Below, piece after piece: positions 8,399 through 15,272 of a DNA stretch of 41,271 nt (position 1 is the stretch's first letter; the number at the start of each line of letters is the position of its first letter). This DNA is from Mycolicibacterium elephantis DSM 44368 (lineage in GTDB: Bacteria > Actinomycetota > Actinomycetes > Mycobacteriales > Mycobacteriaceae): positions 1 through 41,271 of the forward strand of contig NZ_ATDN01000029.1 in the NCBI RefSeq assembly GCF_004014805.1, given 5' to 3'. The notes under the pieces are model-generated. The model had not been told where the DNA came from. It saw only the letters and a list, made by a program, of their open reading frames with translations, and searched no databases. The position numbers and the translations under genes are program-made.

Positions 8399-8887
8399 TC
8401 ATCGGCGTCGGTTGAGCAGCCAGATGTGAGTGGAGAGCACGGTCGCGAAGGCGCACCACGCCGGATAGGGCGCCAGCACCAGCGCGTTCCTCCCGCTGGC
8501 TGCTGTGGCCCTGCGCGTCAAATCGGCGCTGCTTGCCGTCAACGCGGCAGCCGTCACCGCGGCCAGGCCGAGCCGTCGTCGGCTGAAGAACACCCAGGAC
8601 CAGCCGGCGTTGAGCACCAGGTTGACCGCCAGCGCGGCGGCGAAGGTCTTGCGCCGGGCGTCGTCGGCGACGCCTCGGCTGTCGTCGAGTGCCTGCGCGG
8701 ACACCAGCGCGATGTCGGTGTAGAGCAGCGGCCACACCACCGGGAACACCGTGCTCGGCGGTTGGTACGGCGGTTTGCGCAGCTTCTCGAACCACGACGA
8801 CTGCGGGTTACGGCCCGTGGCCGTGCCACCGGCGAGGGCGGTAGCGGTGACGGCGGCTGCTGCCACCCCAAGTGTCTTGATACGCAA
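8399..8887 (-). CDS. tspO: TspO/MBR family membrane protein (tryptophan-rich sensory protein)
   Basis: A 162-residue protein, the usual TspO length, with five hydrophobic segments. The family signature is clear: SSWFEKLRKPPYQPPSTVFP at about 34-53, then VVWPLLYTDIA, and a late NAGWSWVFF and THIWLLNRR. TspO proteins bind porphyrins and related ligands and act in stress or tetrapyrrole control. The start is a TTG at 8887 with GGAG 5 bases upstream; the open frame to 9109 gives an N-terminal extension unlike TspO. It lies just upstream of crtE in the same direction, but crtE has its own promoter in the gap. A GGGTAC at 8948-8953 could be a -10 box, without a good -35. Confidence 0.9.
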   Translation of the reverse strand: MRIKTLGVAAAAVTATALAGGTATGRNPQSSWFEKLRKPPYQPPSTVFPVVWPLLYTDIALVSAQALDDSRGVADDARRKTFAAALAVNLVLNAGWSWVFFSRRRLGLAAVTAAALTASSADLTRRATAASGRNALVLAPYPAWCAFATVLSTHIWLLNRRR

Positions 8888-9022
8888 GGTAACTCCGTTC
8901 GACGGTGGTTTACGGCCGGTGCACGATGGCGCTTGGCCGTGCAAAGAGTACCCAGGTGACGGGCCTTCGACTCCTCTCCCGACGTGTGCCGCCCGGCACA
9001 CCCGCCCCGCGCCGGCAGGGCC

Positions 9023-9048
9023 GTTTAGCCCGCCCGAGGCAAGGGAAC
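9023..9048 (+). promoter_or_regulatory. SigF-like promoter of the csbD-like gene
   Basis: GTTT (9023-9026), a 16-base spacer and GGGAAC (9043-9048). The same GGGAAC variant occurs with GGTTT and an identical spacer length at 10375-10401. Predicted start near 9055, giving a leader of about 75 bases. Confidence 0.55.
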
Positions 9049-9131
9049 ACCACGGGGTGCGTGGGGAGACTCCCCCGTTCGGCCCGGCAAGCGGGCAAGA
9101 CCGATCCACCGCATAAGGGGAAAGGCGACCG

Positions 9132-9368
9132 ATGACAGAGAAGAACAGCGGCCCTCAGGAAGGCGTCAAGGGCGCCGTCGAGGACGTCAAGGGCAAGGCA
9201 AAGGAAGCCGTCGGCACCGTGACCGGTCGAGACGACATGGTGCGCGAGGGTAAGGCCCAGCAGGACAAGGCCGACGCCCAGCAGAACGCGGCGAAGAAGG
9301 AAGCCGAGGCCGAATCGGCTCGAGGCGGTGCGAAGGCCGCCGAGGAGCGTCAGAAGTCCGAGCAGTAG
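9132..9368 (+). CDS. CsbD-like stress protein
   Basis: A 78-residue, highly charged Ala/Lys/Glu-rich protein with no hydrophobic segment. The N-terminal half, with GVKGAVEDVKGKAKEAVGTV followed by TGRDDMVREGKAQQDKA, matches the CsbD family of small general-stress proteins; in Bacillus the founder is SigB-dependent. GGGGAAAGG lies 6 bases before ATG9132. It has a SigF-like promoter upstream and a strong terminator just after the stop, so it appears to be a one-gene unit. The biochemical role of the family is unknown. Confidence 0.85.
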   Translation: MTEKNSGPQEGVKGAVEDVKGKAKEAVGTVTGRDDMVREGKAQQDKADAQQNAAKKEAEAESARGGAKAAEERQKSEQ

Positions 9369-9400
9369 GGCTGAGAAGCCCGAAGAACAAGCCCGAAGAA

Positions 9401-9435
9401 GAGGCCCAGCCGGTCATCCGGCTGGGCCTCTTTCT
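9401..9435. terminator. Bidirectional intrinsic terminator
   Basis: A perfect 13-bp stem (GAGGCCCAGCCGG with its complement) closes a TCAT loop and is followed by TTTCT. It lies 32 bases after the csbD-like stop and 18 bases beyond the convergent usfY-like stop at 9448. On the minus strand the stem is followed by TTCTTC, so it may serve both genes. Confidence 0.85.
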
Positions 9436-9447
9436 ACTGTGCCTGAG

Positions 9448-9756
9448 TTAACTGCTGGGACGCTGACGTTGAGCATCGGGATGCTCTGAGTACCAACGGT
9501 CTTCGACCTTTCGCACTCGCAGATGCTCGATCAGCAGCCAGCCGAGCGACACGATGAACAGGCCGGCAGAGATGCAGCCCAGCGTGACGCCCACGTTGTG
9601 GTGGGTGGTCGCGTGCGCGGCCAAGGCTGCGACGAAGGCGACCAGCGCCAGGCCGAGCACGACCAGCGCGGGCATGTTCTTGCTGTCTTTCATCGTCTCG
9701 CCGGCGTGCGGGCGTGTCGTACGTGAATGGTCGACAGGATCTTTCGGGCTTTTCAT
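9448..9756 (-). CDS. usfY: UsfY-like membrane protein
   Basis: A 102-residue protein with two transmembrane helices at about 28-48 and 54-76 and a charged C terminus. DPVDHSRTTRPHAGE near the N terminus and RWYSEHPDAQRQR at the C terminus match my memory of M. tuberculosis UsfY (Rv3288c), encoded in the sigF operon. Its function is unknown. ATG9756 has a strong GAGGAG 5 bases upstream, better than the internal ATG at residue 22. A near-ideal SigF-like promoter lies 24 bases before the start. In M. tuberculosis rsbW and sigF follow usfY; here a terminator follows and those genes are absent. Confidence 0.75.
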   Translation of the reverse strand: MKSPKDPVDHSRTTRPHAGETMKDSKNMPALVVLGLALVAFVAALAAHATTHHNVGVTLGCISAGLFIVSLGWLLIEHLRVRKVEDRWYSEHPDAQRQRPSS

Positions 9757-9779
9757 GACTTCTCCTCTCCCGCGTAGAA

Positions 9780-9806
9780 CTACCCGACTGCGCAGGTTAA
9801 GAAACC
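9780..9806 (-). promoter_or_regulatory. SigF-like promoter of the usfY-like gene
   Basis: Minus strand GGTTT (9806-9802), 16-base spacer, GGGTAG (9785-9780). This is the closest match to the mycobacterial SigF consensus in the window. Predicted start near 9773 gives a leader of about 17 bases containing the ribosome binding site. Confidence 0.75.
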
Positions 9807-9813
9807 GCCGATA

Positions 9814-10317
9814 TCACTGGTAGGGCGGATATTGATCATCACGCAGCACCGTGGCGAGGTGGACGGCGTTGCGTGCCAACGCCGCGGTGGTCTTCGCCAC
9901 CGGCGCGGGGACCTCGTCGAGATCCTGGTAGTCGGTGGATTGCATCGCCTCGCCGACCCGGTAAGTGCCACCCTGCGGCGGAACGCTCATCGTCACCACG
10001 AGCAACATCAGGGTCAGCAGGAGCCAGCCCGCGCCTTGCCACGCCCAGAAGGACTCCCGCTTGCGCCACGCCTGGTAAGTGCGGAAGAAGGCGAACAGCG
10101 CGCCGAACAGCAGGATGGCCGGTGCACCCAGTGCCAGCAGGGCGCGCTGCGGTGCGCCGCAGGCCACGGTGTCGGCGGTCGATCCCGAGCAGGTACTCAT
10201 CCAGACGGCAGCGGTCACCAGAAACGCCACTCCGATCGCCCCGACGATCACCGTGTGGCGGACCGCCTCGCGCACGTTCGAGTCGACGTGCCGCAATTCG
10301 CCTTGGTTCTGACGCAC
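9814..10317 (-). CDS. Hypothetical membrane protein, SigF-type promoter
   Basis: A 167-residue protein I do not recognise. Three hydrophobic helices are visible: VIVGAIGVAFLVTAAVWM (about 23-40), ALLALGAPAILLFGALFAFF (about 59-78) and WLLLTLMLLVVTMSV (about 97-111). Between the first two are three Cys residues in a loop that probably faces outside; the C-terminal 50 residues are polar. GTG10317 is used, with GGGGAG 8 bases upstream. A SigF-like promoter at 10375-10401 and a neighbouring usfY-like gene suggest a role in general stress, which is inference. Confidence 0.75.
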   Translation of the reverse strand: MRQNQGELRHVDSNVREAVRHTVIVGAIGVAFLVTAAVWMSTCSGSTADTVACGAPQRALLALGAPAILLFGALFAFFRTYQAWRKRESFWAWQGAGWLLLTLMLLVVTMSVPPQGGTYRVGEAMQSTDYQDLDEVPAPVAKTTAALARNAVHLATVLRDDQYPPYQ

Positions 10318-10374
10318 TCCCGTTTCTCCCCGGTTCGCTGGTCGCAGTGTCGTCCTACGACGACGCGAAAGAAT

Positions 10375-10401
10375 GTTCCCGACCTCTTGACCAGCTAAAC
10401 C
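10375..10401 (-). promoter_or_regulatory. SigF-like promoter of the small membrane protein gene
   Basis: Minus strand GGTTT (10401-10397), 16-base spacer, GGGAAC (10380-10375). The -35 box directly abuts the stop codon of the PAS-ANTAR gene. Predicted start near 10368, leader about 50 bases. Confidence 0.65.
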
Positions 10402-11082
10402 TCAGGATTGAACGCGATAATGCGCGGTCAACAGCAATCTGTCGTAGGTGGACCGGGGCGGCAGCTCTTCCTCGTAAGTGAGCTCCAAGAAGTCCTTCAC
10501 GATTTGCTCGGCAAGCAGTCGCAGCTTGGTGTTGGTCTCCTGCGAACGCCACTTGAGCAGTTCGAACGCGGATTCGGCGTTGATTCGGTAGATGAGCATC
10601 AACATGCCCTTGGCCTGCTCGATGAGGCCGCGCGCCTCGGCGATCTCCGCCACCGCCGCGGTGACCATCTTGTTCTGCCGCTCGGCCATCGCCGGCGTCA
10701 CGTCGACGTAGAACCCGTGGGTCCCGATCACGTCGCCGGCATCGTTGAAGATCTTGTCACCGACCACGACGACGTGATGCGTCTCGCCATGGGTGTCGAT
10801 GATCCGATGGCGGGTGGAGAAGGCGCCGGCGGTGAGCTTGATCTCCTCCAGCGTCGCGGCCACCTGCCCGTAGTCGTCTGGATGCTTGTGCGACAGCACG
10901 AGATCCGTCGTCGGCTCGACCGTGCCCGGTTCATACCCGTGCATGCTCTGCACCTGTGGGGACCATTCCCAGCGCTCGTCGGCGAAGTAGAAGCGGAACC
11001 AGCCGACACGCTGCATGTCTCCGCCGGCAAGGACGTGCTCGACGGACTTCTGCCCCTCGAAGTCGACGAGGTCGTCAGCCAT
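10402..11082 (-). CDS. PAS-ANTAR regulator (predicted RNA-binding antiterminator)
   Basis: A 226-residue cytosolic regulator. Residues about 25-130 form a PAS fold (WSPQVQSMHGYEPGTVEP, HPDDYGQV, then RHRIIDTHGETHHV and a conserved GFYVDVTPAM end). Residues about 140-200 form an ANTAR domain (AEARGLIEQAKGMLMLIYRI, with the conserved AFELLKWRSQETNTKL). ANTAR domains bind paired hairpins in nascent RNA and block termination; the PAS domain presumably senses a ligand or redox state. ATG11082 is preferred because TAGCCT lies 7 bases upstream, as in leaderless mycobacterial mRNAs; ATG11118 is the alternative. No kinase or phosphorylation domain is fused. Its RNA targets are not evident here. Confidence 0.88.
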   Translation of the reverse strand: MADDLVDFEGQKSVEHVLAGGDMQRVGWFRFYFADERWEWSPQVQSMHGYEPGTVEPTTDLVLSHKHPDDYGQVAATLEEIKLTAGAFSTRHRIIDTHGETHHVVVVGDKIFNDAGDVIGTHGFYVDVTPAMAERQNKMVTAAVAEIAEARGLIEQAKGMLMLIYRINAESAFELLKWRSQETNTKLRLLAEQIVKDFLELTYEEELPPRSTYDRLLLTAHYRVQS

Positions 11083-11312
11083 GAATTGAAGGCTAACCCT
11101 GTCCGGGCAGGTAGACATCCAGCCTGGTCAACACTTCGCAAAGTGGACAGGCGCAGGGGGCGAGCGCAACGGTATCGCGAGCCCACCCCGTGGTGCGATC
11201 ATGGACCGTGGGCTTTGTCGGCGAGCTCGTCGCGCCCGTCTGATGTGCCCATACCGCGGAGAGGTGCGGCTCCCAGCGAGATTCGAGATCGCACCAGTTG
11301 AGGAGGTCCCTG

Positions 11313-12725
11313 ATGCCTGGCGCACCGACGGATACACCGGCGGCCGGCCGCCGTTTCCCCGACGACTTCTTTTGGGGCACAGCCACAGCGGCCTTCCAGA
11401 TCGAAGGCGCATGGAACGAGGACGGCAAAGGCCCGTCGATCTGGGACACCTTCGGCCATGCCGGCAAGATCAGGGACGGCTCCACCGGCGACGTGACCGT
11501 CGACCACTATCACCGGTACAAGGAAGACGTCCAACTGATGAAGGCGATCGGGGCGACGGCGTACCGGTTCTCCATCTCGTGGCCCCGCATCTTCCCGGAC
11601 GGGGTCGGCCGGCCGAACGCGAAGGGACTGGACTTCTATCGCCGTCTGGTCGACGAACTGCTTGCCAACGGCATTGAGCCCTTCGCGACGCTGTATCACT
11701 GGGATTTGCCGCAGGCGTTGCAGGACAAGGGCGGATGGCAGTCGCGGGACACGGCCAAGGCCTTCGGTGATTACGCCGGCTACATCGCGGGGCAGCTCAG
11801 CGACGGGGTGCGGCACTTCTTCACCATCAACGAGTTCTCCAGCTTCGTGGAGCTGGGTCACGGCGTGGGCATCCTCGCTCCCGGCCTGCAGCTGCCTTCC
11901 GGTCAGGTCAACCAAGTTCGTCACCATGCCGTGCTGGGCCACGGCCTGGCTGTGCAGGCCATTCGCGCTCAGGCCCGCGCGGGGACCAAGGTCGGGCCGG
12001 CGGAACAGATCATCGGCACCGCTCCCATCATCGCGACGCCCGAGAACATCCGGGCCGCCGCAGCCGCATTGCGGGACTTCAACGCGGGCTACATGACCGT
12101 GATGATGGAAGGCCGTTACCCCGACGCGTTCCTCGCCGGGCAGGGGGCGGACGCGCCGACGTTCACCTCCGAGGAGCTGCAGATCATCGGTAGCCCGGTG
12201 GACTTCATCGGCACGAACATCTACATGGTCCACGCCTTCGTCCGGGCATCCGGCTCGGAACCGGGGTACGAAGTGGTCGCAGGAAGCTCCATGGTGCCTC
12301 CGCCGGCGCGGCCCTATCAGCCGTCCCATGCCCGCGCCCAGTATCCGAACTCAGAAATCGCGTTGAGGCTCAGCCCAGAGTCGATGTACTGGGGGTCGCG
12401 CCTGCTGGTCGACGTCTGGGACGCCAAGGAAATCTTCATCACCGAGAACGGCATGCCGACGACCGCCGAGGAAGACGCCGAGGGGTTCGACACCGGCCGC
12501 ATCGTCTGGCTGCGCGCTTACCTGACTGAGCTACAGCGGGCGACCGCCGACGGTGTGCCGGTGCGTGGCTACTTCCACTGGAGCCTGATGGACAACCTCG
12601 AGTGGGGCGCGGGCATGCAACCGAAGTTCGGGCTCTATCGTGTCGACCTCGCCACCCAGCAGCGGATTGCGAAACTCAGCGCCACGTGGTTTCGCGAAGT
12701 CGCCCGCCACAACGCCGTCGTGTAG
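11313..12725 (+). CDS. Family GH1 beta-glycosidase
   Basis: A 470-residue glycoside hydrolase family 1 protein of usual length, without signal peptide, so cytosolic. The N-terminal FPDDFFWGTATAAFQIEGAW is the GH1 signature with the glycone-binding Gln. The nucleophile is Glu378 in IFITENGMPT; the acid/base Glu174 lies in FFTINEFSSF, where the usual NEP is NEF. YFHWSLMDNLEWGAG near the C terminus binds the sugar. Hydrolysis of beta-glucosides is likely, but the natural substrate is not evident. ATG11313 has a perfect AGGAGG six bases upstream. It is divergent from the PAS-ANTAR gene, and no clear promoter was found in the 230-base gap. Confidence 0.92.
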   Translation: MPGAPTDTPAAGRRFPDDFFWGTATAAFQIEGAWNEDGKGPSIWDTFGHAGKIRDGSTGDVTVDHYHRYKEDVQLMKAIGATAYRFSISWPRIFPDGVGRPNAKGLDFYRRLVDELLANGIEPFATLYHWDLPQALQDKGGWQSRDTAKAFGDYAGYIAGQLSDGVRHFFTINEFSSFVELGHGVGILAPGLQLPSGQVNQVRHHAVLGHGLAVQAIRAQARAGTKVGPAEQIIGTAPIIATPENIRAAAAALRDFNAGYMTVMMEGRYPDAFLAGQGADAPTFTSEELQIIGSPVDFIGTNIYMVHAFVRASGSEPGYEVVAGSSMVPPPARPYQPSHARAQYPNSEIALRLSPESMYWGSRLLVDVWDAKEIFITENGMPTTAEEDAEGFDTGRIVWLRAYLTELQRATADGVPVRGYFHWSLMDNLEWGAGMQPKFGLYRVDLATQQRIAKLSATWFREVARHNAVV

Positions 12726-12783
12726 TCGTGAAGAGACTCGCCTCGACGCGTCTCGACGGCCCGCTGATGTCAGCGCCCGTGCC

Positions 12784-12789
12784 TACCAT
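12784..12789 (+). promoter_or_regulatory. -10 box, leaderless promoter of the Mrr-type gene
   Basis: TACCAT followed by exactly six bases and then the GTG start at 12796. This spacing matches leaderless transcripts, which are common in mycobacteria. No ribosome binding site precedes the GTG. Confidence 0.5.
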
Positions 12790-12795
12790 TCGGCT

Positions 12796-13350
12796 GTGAG
12801 GTTGCGGCTGTACTTGTTCACGGGCGTCGTCGCCGGCGTCGGCGCATATCTGCTCGGCCTCGGTGTCGGTTGGAGCGTGGCACTCGGCGTGCTCGCGCCG
12901 CTGGTCTTGGCGGCGACGCCGTCGTTCCTCGCCGGCACCTTCGCCGGGCTGCGAACCGCGCATGACCCCGCCGAAGCCATGTCCGGCACCGAGTTCGAGG
13001 ACCACGTCGCGCGGATCGCGCGATCCTGCGGGCTGCCGGTCATCATGACGTCACTGACCGGCGACTGGGGCGTCGACATCATCGTCGGGAAACGCCCCAA
13101 CCGGTTGGCCATCCAGTGCAAGCGTCAGTCGCGTCCCGTCGGCGCCGCGGCCGTTCAGGAGGTGGTGGCCGGCGCGCCCATGCAGGACTGCGCCAAGACG
13201 ATGGTGGTCACCAACAACGACTTCACCCCTGCGGCAAGGAAACTCGCGGAGTTACACGGCTGCGAGCTGGTCAGCGGCGCCGAGCTGCGCCGGCTGCCGG
13301 CGACGATACGTCGCCTCACGCAGCCTGCGGCTCCGACCGAGATCAGCTGA
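12796..13350 (+). CDS. Membrane-anchored Mrr-type restriction endonuclease-fold protein
   Basis: A 184-residue protein. Two hydrophobic helices fill residues about 5-48. The rest is an Mrr_cat-like PD-(D/E)xK nuclease fold: GTEFEDHVARIA (Glu66, Glu68), GDWGVDIIV (Asp94) and AIQCKRQ (Gln107, Lys109), then MVVTNNDFTPAA and a Cys-containing final strand. The catalytic residues are all present. No methyltransferase or specificity gene is nearby, so it is unlikely to be a classical restriction system. GTG12796 is chosen because it lies six bases after a TACCAT box; an open frame from 12640 overlaps the GH1 gene. The 3' end overlaps lat by 8 bases tail to tail. Confidence 0.8.
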   Translation: MRLRLYLFTGVVAGVGAYLLGLGVGWSVALGVLAPLVLAATPSFLAGTFAGLRTAHDPAEAMSGTEFEDHVARIARSCGLPVIMTSLTGDWGVDIIVGKRPNRLAIQCKRQSRPVGAAAVQEVVAGAPMQDCAKTMVVTNNDFTPAARKLAELHGCELVSGAELRRLPATIRRLTQPAAPTEIS

Positions 13351-14656
13351 GGGCGTCGCGCACCGCGCGGATCGCGGCGTCGATCTCCTCGCGCGTGACG
13401 GTCAGCGCCGGGCGGAACCGCACGCCGTCCGGCCCGGTCGGCAACACGATCACCCGGCGGTCCCACAGTCCGCGCACCAGCGCATCCCGCTGCGCAGCCG
13501 ACGGCAGGCTGAACGCGCACATCAGCCCGCGCCCGCGAACGTCGAGCACCACACCGGGAAACTCGGCGGCCAACTCCTGCAGCCGAGCGAGCAGGTATCG
13601 GCCGGTGTCGGCCGCCCGCCTCATCAACCCGTCGGCCTCCATGACCTCCAGGACGCGCCGTGCCCGCACCATGTCGACGAGGTTGCCGCCCCAGGTGGAA
13701 TTGAGCCGCGAGCTGACCGCGAAGACGTTGTCGGCCACCTCGTCGACCCGGCGGCCCGCCATGATCCCGCACACCTGAGTCTTCTTGCCGAACGCCACGA
13801 CATCTGGCGTCACACCCAATTGCTGGTAGGCCCAGGCGGTTCCGGTGAAGCCACACCCCGTCTGCACTTCGTCGAAGATCAACAACGCGTCGAACTCGTC
13901 GCACAGTCGGCGCATCGCCGCGAAGAACTCGGGCCGCATGTGCCGGTCGCCGCCCTCACCCTGGATCGGCTCGGCGATGAAGCAGGCGATGTCATGCGGA
14001 TTGGCTTCGAACGCCGCGCGCGCCTGGGCGAGCGAACGCGCTTCCACCGCATCCATGTCCGCGTCCTGCCGCACGACGGGCGCGTCGATGCGGGGCCAGT
14101 CGAACTTCGGAAATCGGGCGACCTTGACCGGGTCGGTGTTGGTGAGCGAAAGCGTGTAGCCGCTACGACCGTGGAACGCGCCGGTGAGATGTAACACCTT
14201 GGCGCCCAGGCCCGCATCGATGCCGCGTGACTCGTTGAGCCGGCTCTTCCAGTCGAACGCCACCTTCAGCGCGTTCTCGACCGCCAACGCGCCGCCTTCG
14301 ACGAAGAACAGGTGCGGCAGCGCGGGGTCACCCAGCACGCGGACGAACGTGTCGACGAACCGCGCCATCGGCACGGTGTAGATGTCGGAGTTGCTCGGTT
14401 TGTTGACCGCCGCCTGCGCCAGCTCCGCGCGGAACTGCTCATCGGTCAAAGCCGGGTGGTTCATGCCGAGCGCGGACGAGGCGAAGAACGTGAACATGTC
14501 GAGGTAACGCACACCGGTGCGGGCGTCGACCAGATAGCACCCCGCTGAGCGTTCGAGGTCGAGCACGAGGTCAAGACCGTCGAGCAGCATGCTGCGGGAC
14601 AGCACCTCGTGCACGTCGGACGCGGCGATGTCATGCTGCGCGAAAACAGCGGTCAT
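13343..14656 (-). CDS. lat: L-lysine 6-aminotransferase
   Basis: A 437-residue class III PLP aminotransferase. It moves the epsilon-amino group of lysine to 2-oxoglutarate, giving 2-aminoadipate semialdehyde/piperideine-6-carboxylate. Visible motifs are HLTGAFHGRSGYTLS, LLIFDEVQTGCGFTG (Asp262, Glu263) and VVAFGKKTQVCG, whose Lys291 or Lys292 carries PLP as in M. tuberculosis Lat (Rv3290c). lrpA lies directly upstream and pcd beyond it, as in M. tuberculosis. The start is leaderless in appearance: TAAAAT, six bases, ATG14656. A palindrome overlapping this promoter is a likely LrpA site. Confidence 0.95.
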   Translation of the reverse strand: MTAVFAQHDIAASDVHEVLSRSMLLDGLDLVLDLERSAGCYLVDARTGVRYLDMFTFFASSALGMNHPALTDEQFRAELAQAAVNKPSNSDIYTVPMARFVDTFVRVLGDPALPHLFFVEGGALAVENALKVAFDWKSRLNESRGIDAGLGAKVLHLTGAFHGRSGYTLSLTNTDPVKVARFPKFDWPRIDAPVVRQDADMDAVEARSLAQARAAFEANPHDIACFIAEPIQGEGGDRHMRPEFFAAMRRLCDEFDALLIFDEVQTGCGFTGTAWAYQQLGVTPDVVAFGKKTQVCGIMAGRRVDEVADNVFAVSSRLNSTWGGNLVDMVRARRVLEVMEADGLMRRAADTGRYLLARLQELAAEFPGVVLDVRGRGLMCAFSLPSAAQRDALVRGLWDRRVIVLPTGPDGVRFRPALTVTREEIDAAIRAVRDALS

Positions 14657-14662
14657 ACGGCG

Positions 14663-14694
14663 ATTTTACCGCACATTTTATGGATATAGCGGTA
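14663..14694 (-). promoter_or_regulatory. lat promoter with palindromic operator
   Basis: The minus-strand -10 box TAAAAT (14668-14663) lies six bases before the lat ATG. It overlaps an inverted repeat, TACCGC (14667-14672), 16 AT-rich bases, GCGGTA (14689-14694). AT-rich inverted repeats of this sort are typical Lrp/AsnC sites, and lrpA is the neighbouring gene. That LrpA binds here is inference. Confidence 0.55.
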
Positions 14695-14720
14695 GCAGAC
14701 CGTATATATTCCTGTCAGGC

Positions 14721-15200
14721 CTATGGTACGTGCTGTCGCCCGTCGTAGAAGGTCTGCAGGATGACTGTGCTGCGAGTGCGGACGTTGGCCGCGGTGCGGA
14801 TCTGTTGCAACAGATCCTCGAGCGCGCGCGCCGAGCTCACCCGCACCAGCAGCACGTAGCTCTCCTCGCCGGCCACCGAGTGACAGGCCTCGATTTCCGG
14901 GATGTGCTCGAGCCGGGCAGGCGCATCATCGGGTTGGGACGGATCGAGAGGGGTGATGGCCACGAACGCCGACAACTGGTGCCCGACGGCTTCGGGCTCG
15001 ATCCTGGCCTGGTATCCGGTGATGACACCGCGTGCCTCCAGGCGTCGCACCCGCGATTGCACCGCCGACACGGACAGGCCGGCACTGGCCGCCAGATGGG
15101 CCAGGGTCGCGCGGCCGTCAGCGACCAGCTCGCGGGCCAGAATCCGGTCGATATCGTCCAACTGCACTGGTTCGTGCGGGTGTTCGTCGAATTCACCCAT
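14721..15200 (-). CDS. lrpA: Lrp/AsnC family transcriptional regulator
   Basis: A 159-residue regulator. An N-terminal AsnC helix-turn-helix (LDDIDRILARELVADGRATL, then SVSAVQSRVRRLEARGVI) occupies about 15-70. The C-terminal RAM ligand-binding domain, with HSVAGEESYVLLVRV, follows. In M. tuberculosis LrpA (Rv3291c) lies beside lat and binds amino acids; here it sits between lat, in the same direction, and the divergent pcd, so it probably controls lysine catabolism. ATG15200 gives the family length; the frame continues open upstream to 16469 across pcd but that part is antisense noise. Confidence 0.92.
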   Translation of the reverse strand: MGEFDEHPHEPVQLDDIDRILARELVADGRATLAHLAASAGLSVSAVQSRVRRLEARGVITGYQARIEPEAVGHQLSAFVAITPLDPSQPDDAPARLEHIPEIEACHSVAGEESYVLLVRVSSARALEDLLQQIRTAANVRTRSTVILQTFYDGRQHVP

Positions 15201-15272
15201 GGCGGCACTGTATCCGAGGCGGTGTCCGCGATCTGCCGGCCATTCCCACGACGTCGAATTGGAGGCGGCATC

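Noticed and set aside
8948..8973. SigF promoter for tspO
   Set aside because: GGGTAC on the minus strand has only GAGT at the -35 spacing; too weak to list as a feature.
8888..10401. Hidden sigF or rsbW gene near usfY
   Set aside because: All frames in this stretch are accounted for; none shows sigma-70 regions or an anti-sigma kinase fold.
10395..10403. Another CTAAACCT operator copy
   Set aside because: CTAAACCTC here is the complement of the SigF -35 box GGTTT of the small membrane protein gene; no TetR link is needed.
12640..12795. Longer start for the Mrr-type protein
   Set aside because: The extra 52 codons overlap the end of the GH1 gene and lack any start signal, while GTG12796 has a leaderless -10 box.
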